Shown here piece after piece: positions 15,221 through 16,136 of a DNA stretch of 16,136 nt. Source of the DNA: Kiritimatiellia bacterium. Its GTDB lineage: Bacteria > Verrucomicrobiota > Kiritimatiellia > RFP12 > UBA1067. The stretch lies in the NCBI GenBank assembly GCA_024405255.1, contig JAKSOY010000090.1, positions 1 through 16,136 on the forward strand, in the 5' to 3' direction. Under the pieces are notes generated by a model. It did no database searches. It was not told the origin of the DNA and saw only the letters and a list, made by a program, of their open reading frames with translations. Each line of letters opens with the position of its first letter. The stretch's first letter is position 1. The translations under genes and the position numbers were made by a program.

Positions 15221-15760
15221 TCAATCAATAAAACAGTGACTTTTTGAAGAGTGACTTTTTGAAGCAATGACACGTTGCCCGACATAGACCACTTGATGCA
15301 GACCTTTAGGATCCAAACCAAACAGTATTTCAAAGACTACTCCATCACACTCGTATTCGTATCGTATGTATCGTAATTGATGAACTTCCGAAGTCGGCTC
15401 ACCCAATATCTTCACAATATCATTGCTGTCAAACTTCCACCGTTTGGTTTCATGTTCGAGTTTCGAGAGAAAATCTGCAACCTTTTGACCGACAACCTCA
15501 TTTTCAAGGACTCTTCGTTTGTCGCCGTTTACGCGTTTCTGTATTTCAGGCACGCGTTCACCGACATTGGTCCCTTCCATGAAGATCGAAACATATTCCC
15601 GTCGAAGATCCGCCTGGGATGATCTGGGCAGAGGACATGAAGTCTCCTCTCGTTCTCCTCGACATCCACGAATGCAAACACCGATGGTAATCGCGAGAAG
15701 CAGAATGTCAATTCCGTTTCTCACCCATAGGATCAAAGCTCTATTTTTTAATAAAGACAT
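15221..15760 (-). CDS. Unknown membrane-anchored protein (179 aa)
   Basis: ATG 15760 has a strong Shine-Dalgarno (GGGAGGA) about 5 nt upstream, unlike the leaderless genes nearby. One N-terminal membrane helix (about 8-30, ALILWVRNGIDILLLAITIGV) is followed by CIRGCRG; the rest is charged and probably periplasmic. Residues about 113-160 (DIVKILGEPTSEVHQLRYIRYEYECDG and VVFEILFGLDPKGLHQVVYV, two blocks) loosely recall the BamE/SmpA-type fold, where an ILG-P segment precedes a beta meander; this is a weak resemblance. The C-terminus repeats SKSH twice through an in-frame 15-bp duplication. No function can be assigned. Codon use is much less GC-rich than in the flanking genes, which suggests a recently acquired or fast-evolving cassette together with the lipoprotein gene that follows. 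Confidence 0.65.
   Translation of the reverse strand: MSLLKNRALILWVRNGIDILLLAITIGVCIRGCRGEREETSCPLPRSSQADLRREYVSIFMEGTNVGERVPEIQKRVNGDKRRVLENEVVGQKVADFLSKLEHETKRWKFDSNDIVKILGEPTSEVHQLRYIRYEYECDGVVFEILFGLDPKGLHQVVYVGQRVIASKSHSSKSHCFID
15235..15264 (+). repeat. 15-bp tandem duplication in the 3' end of the 179-aa gene
   Basis: AGTGACTTTTTGAAG occurs twice head to tail (15235-15249 and 15250-15264). On the coding (minus) strand this adds five codons in frame and creates SKSHSSKSH near the C-terminus. The T-run inside each unit makes slippage or unequal exchange a likely origin. Confidence 0.85.
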
Positions 15761-15935
15761 CGCATTCCTCCCGGTTATGTTCCGGCATTTCGATCAACCG
15801 TTTAAAGCCGTACCTTAGAGACCACACACGCCCGTCGTTCTCCGGCCTCGGTCAAACAGGACGCACCAATCGTTCCGTTTTGAAATCAAACTCACACCGT
15901 CCGTACCAAGCACCCGAAAAACATCCCGCGGGAAT
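15761..15935. other. Intergenic region before the 179-aa gene
   Basis: This 175-nt gap between the edge gene and the 179-residue gene must hold the promoter of the latter, but I find no convincing -35/-10 pair: TTGATC near 15798-15793 has no partner at 16-18 nt. A short palindrome CCCGCGGG (about 15925-15932) just after the upstream stop has no loop and is not a good terminator. The GGGAGGA Shine-Dalgarno of the next gene is at its end. Confidence 0.4.
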
Positions 15936-16136
15936 TCACGCCGACCGTCGTCGTCGCAGCCAGCCAAATATCCGCCGCGGCGTCCGCTCCGTCCGTACTG
16001 CGGCCGGATCCGCGAGCGCGGGGACGCAATCGGGGTCGAGCCGCAGCGCGAGCGCCGCCTCCAGCGCGACGACCGTCCCCGCGCCCTCCGCGAGGATCTC
16101 CGCCGCCCGAGCCCGCGCCGCCGGCTCGGCGCGACC
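15936..16136 (-). CDS. C-terminal end of an unrecognised GC-rich gene, runs off the window
   Basis: An open frame of 66 codons enters from the window edge and stops at TGA 15938-15936. Almost every codon ends in G or C, a coding-like pattern that fits the high-GC genes of the window. The peptide is rich in alanine, with a likely helix (AEILAEGAGTVVALEAALAL) and a strongly basic tail (RRIFGWLRRRRSA). No family can be named from this fragment. It is on the same strand as the 179-residue gene, 175 nt upstream of it. Confidence 0.55.
   Translation of the reverse strand, partial: GRAEPAARARAAEILAEGAGTVVALEAALALRLDPDCVPALADPAAVRTERTPRRIFGWLRRRRSA

Noticed and set aside
1..16136. CRISPR array, tRNA or rRNA genes, transposase or attachment sites
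   Set aside because: No regularly spaced repeats, no tRNA cloverleaf or rRNA conserved segment, and no transposase or integrase motif found in any frame I read.

Overview
The window looks like a high-GC chromosomal stretch from an uncultured polysaccharide-degrading bacterium. The mix of secreted alpha-L-rhamnosidases, a compact type II secretion/type IV pilus (T2SS/T4P) assembly operon that includes a pseudopilin, and an AAA-ATPase_like protein would fit the PVC superphylum (Kiritimatiellota, Lentisphaerota or Verrucomicrobiota, for example from gut or rumen). This placement is inference; the window holds no rRNA or other marker gene.

Layout. (1) 1-952, minus: 5' part of an AAA-ATPase_like (PF09820-type) protein that leaves the window. 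(2) 953-1198: divergent intergenic region with degenerate repeats and two outward promoters. (3) 1199-3268, plus: secreted clan GH-A glycoside hydrolase. (4) 9511-3296, minus: six tightly packed genes in the order GspG-like pseudopilin, PilN/GspL-like, PilO/GspM-like, PilT-like ATPase, PilB/GspE ATPase, PilC/GspF inner-membrane platform. Stop/start overlaps such as TGATG and TAATG suggest translational coupling. (5) 15001-9546, minus: two-gene operon of secreted rhamnosidases, GH78 then GH106. (6) 15760-15055, minus: a visibly AT-richer pair, an unknown 179-residue membrane-anchored protein and a 52-residue lipoprotein. (7) 16136-15936, minus: the C-terminal end of a very GC-rich unrecognised gene.

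How the genes fit together. GH78 and GH106 both remove alpha-L-rhamnose from plant or microbial glycans such as rhamnogalacturonan; the GH-A enzyme probably attacks another linkage. All three begin with signal peptides. The pilus/secretion operon could assemble a pseudopilus or pilus for secretion, adhesion or twitching; the PilT-type ATPase beside PilB points to dynamic extension and retraction. The secretin, the prepilin peptidase and a full PilM are absent here and would have to be encoded elsewhere.

The most unusual pattern is regulatory. Four of the five visible transcription-unit starts have a -10 box (TATAAT three times, TTTAAT once) only 7-8 nt before the start codon and no Shine-Dalgarno sequence, which predicts leaderless mRNAs. 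Several downstream or unrelated genes have G-rich Shine-Dalgarno sequences instead.
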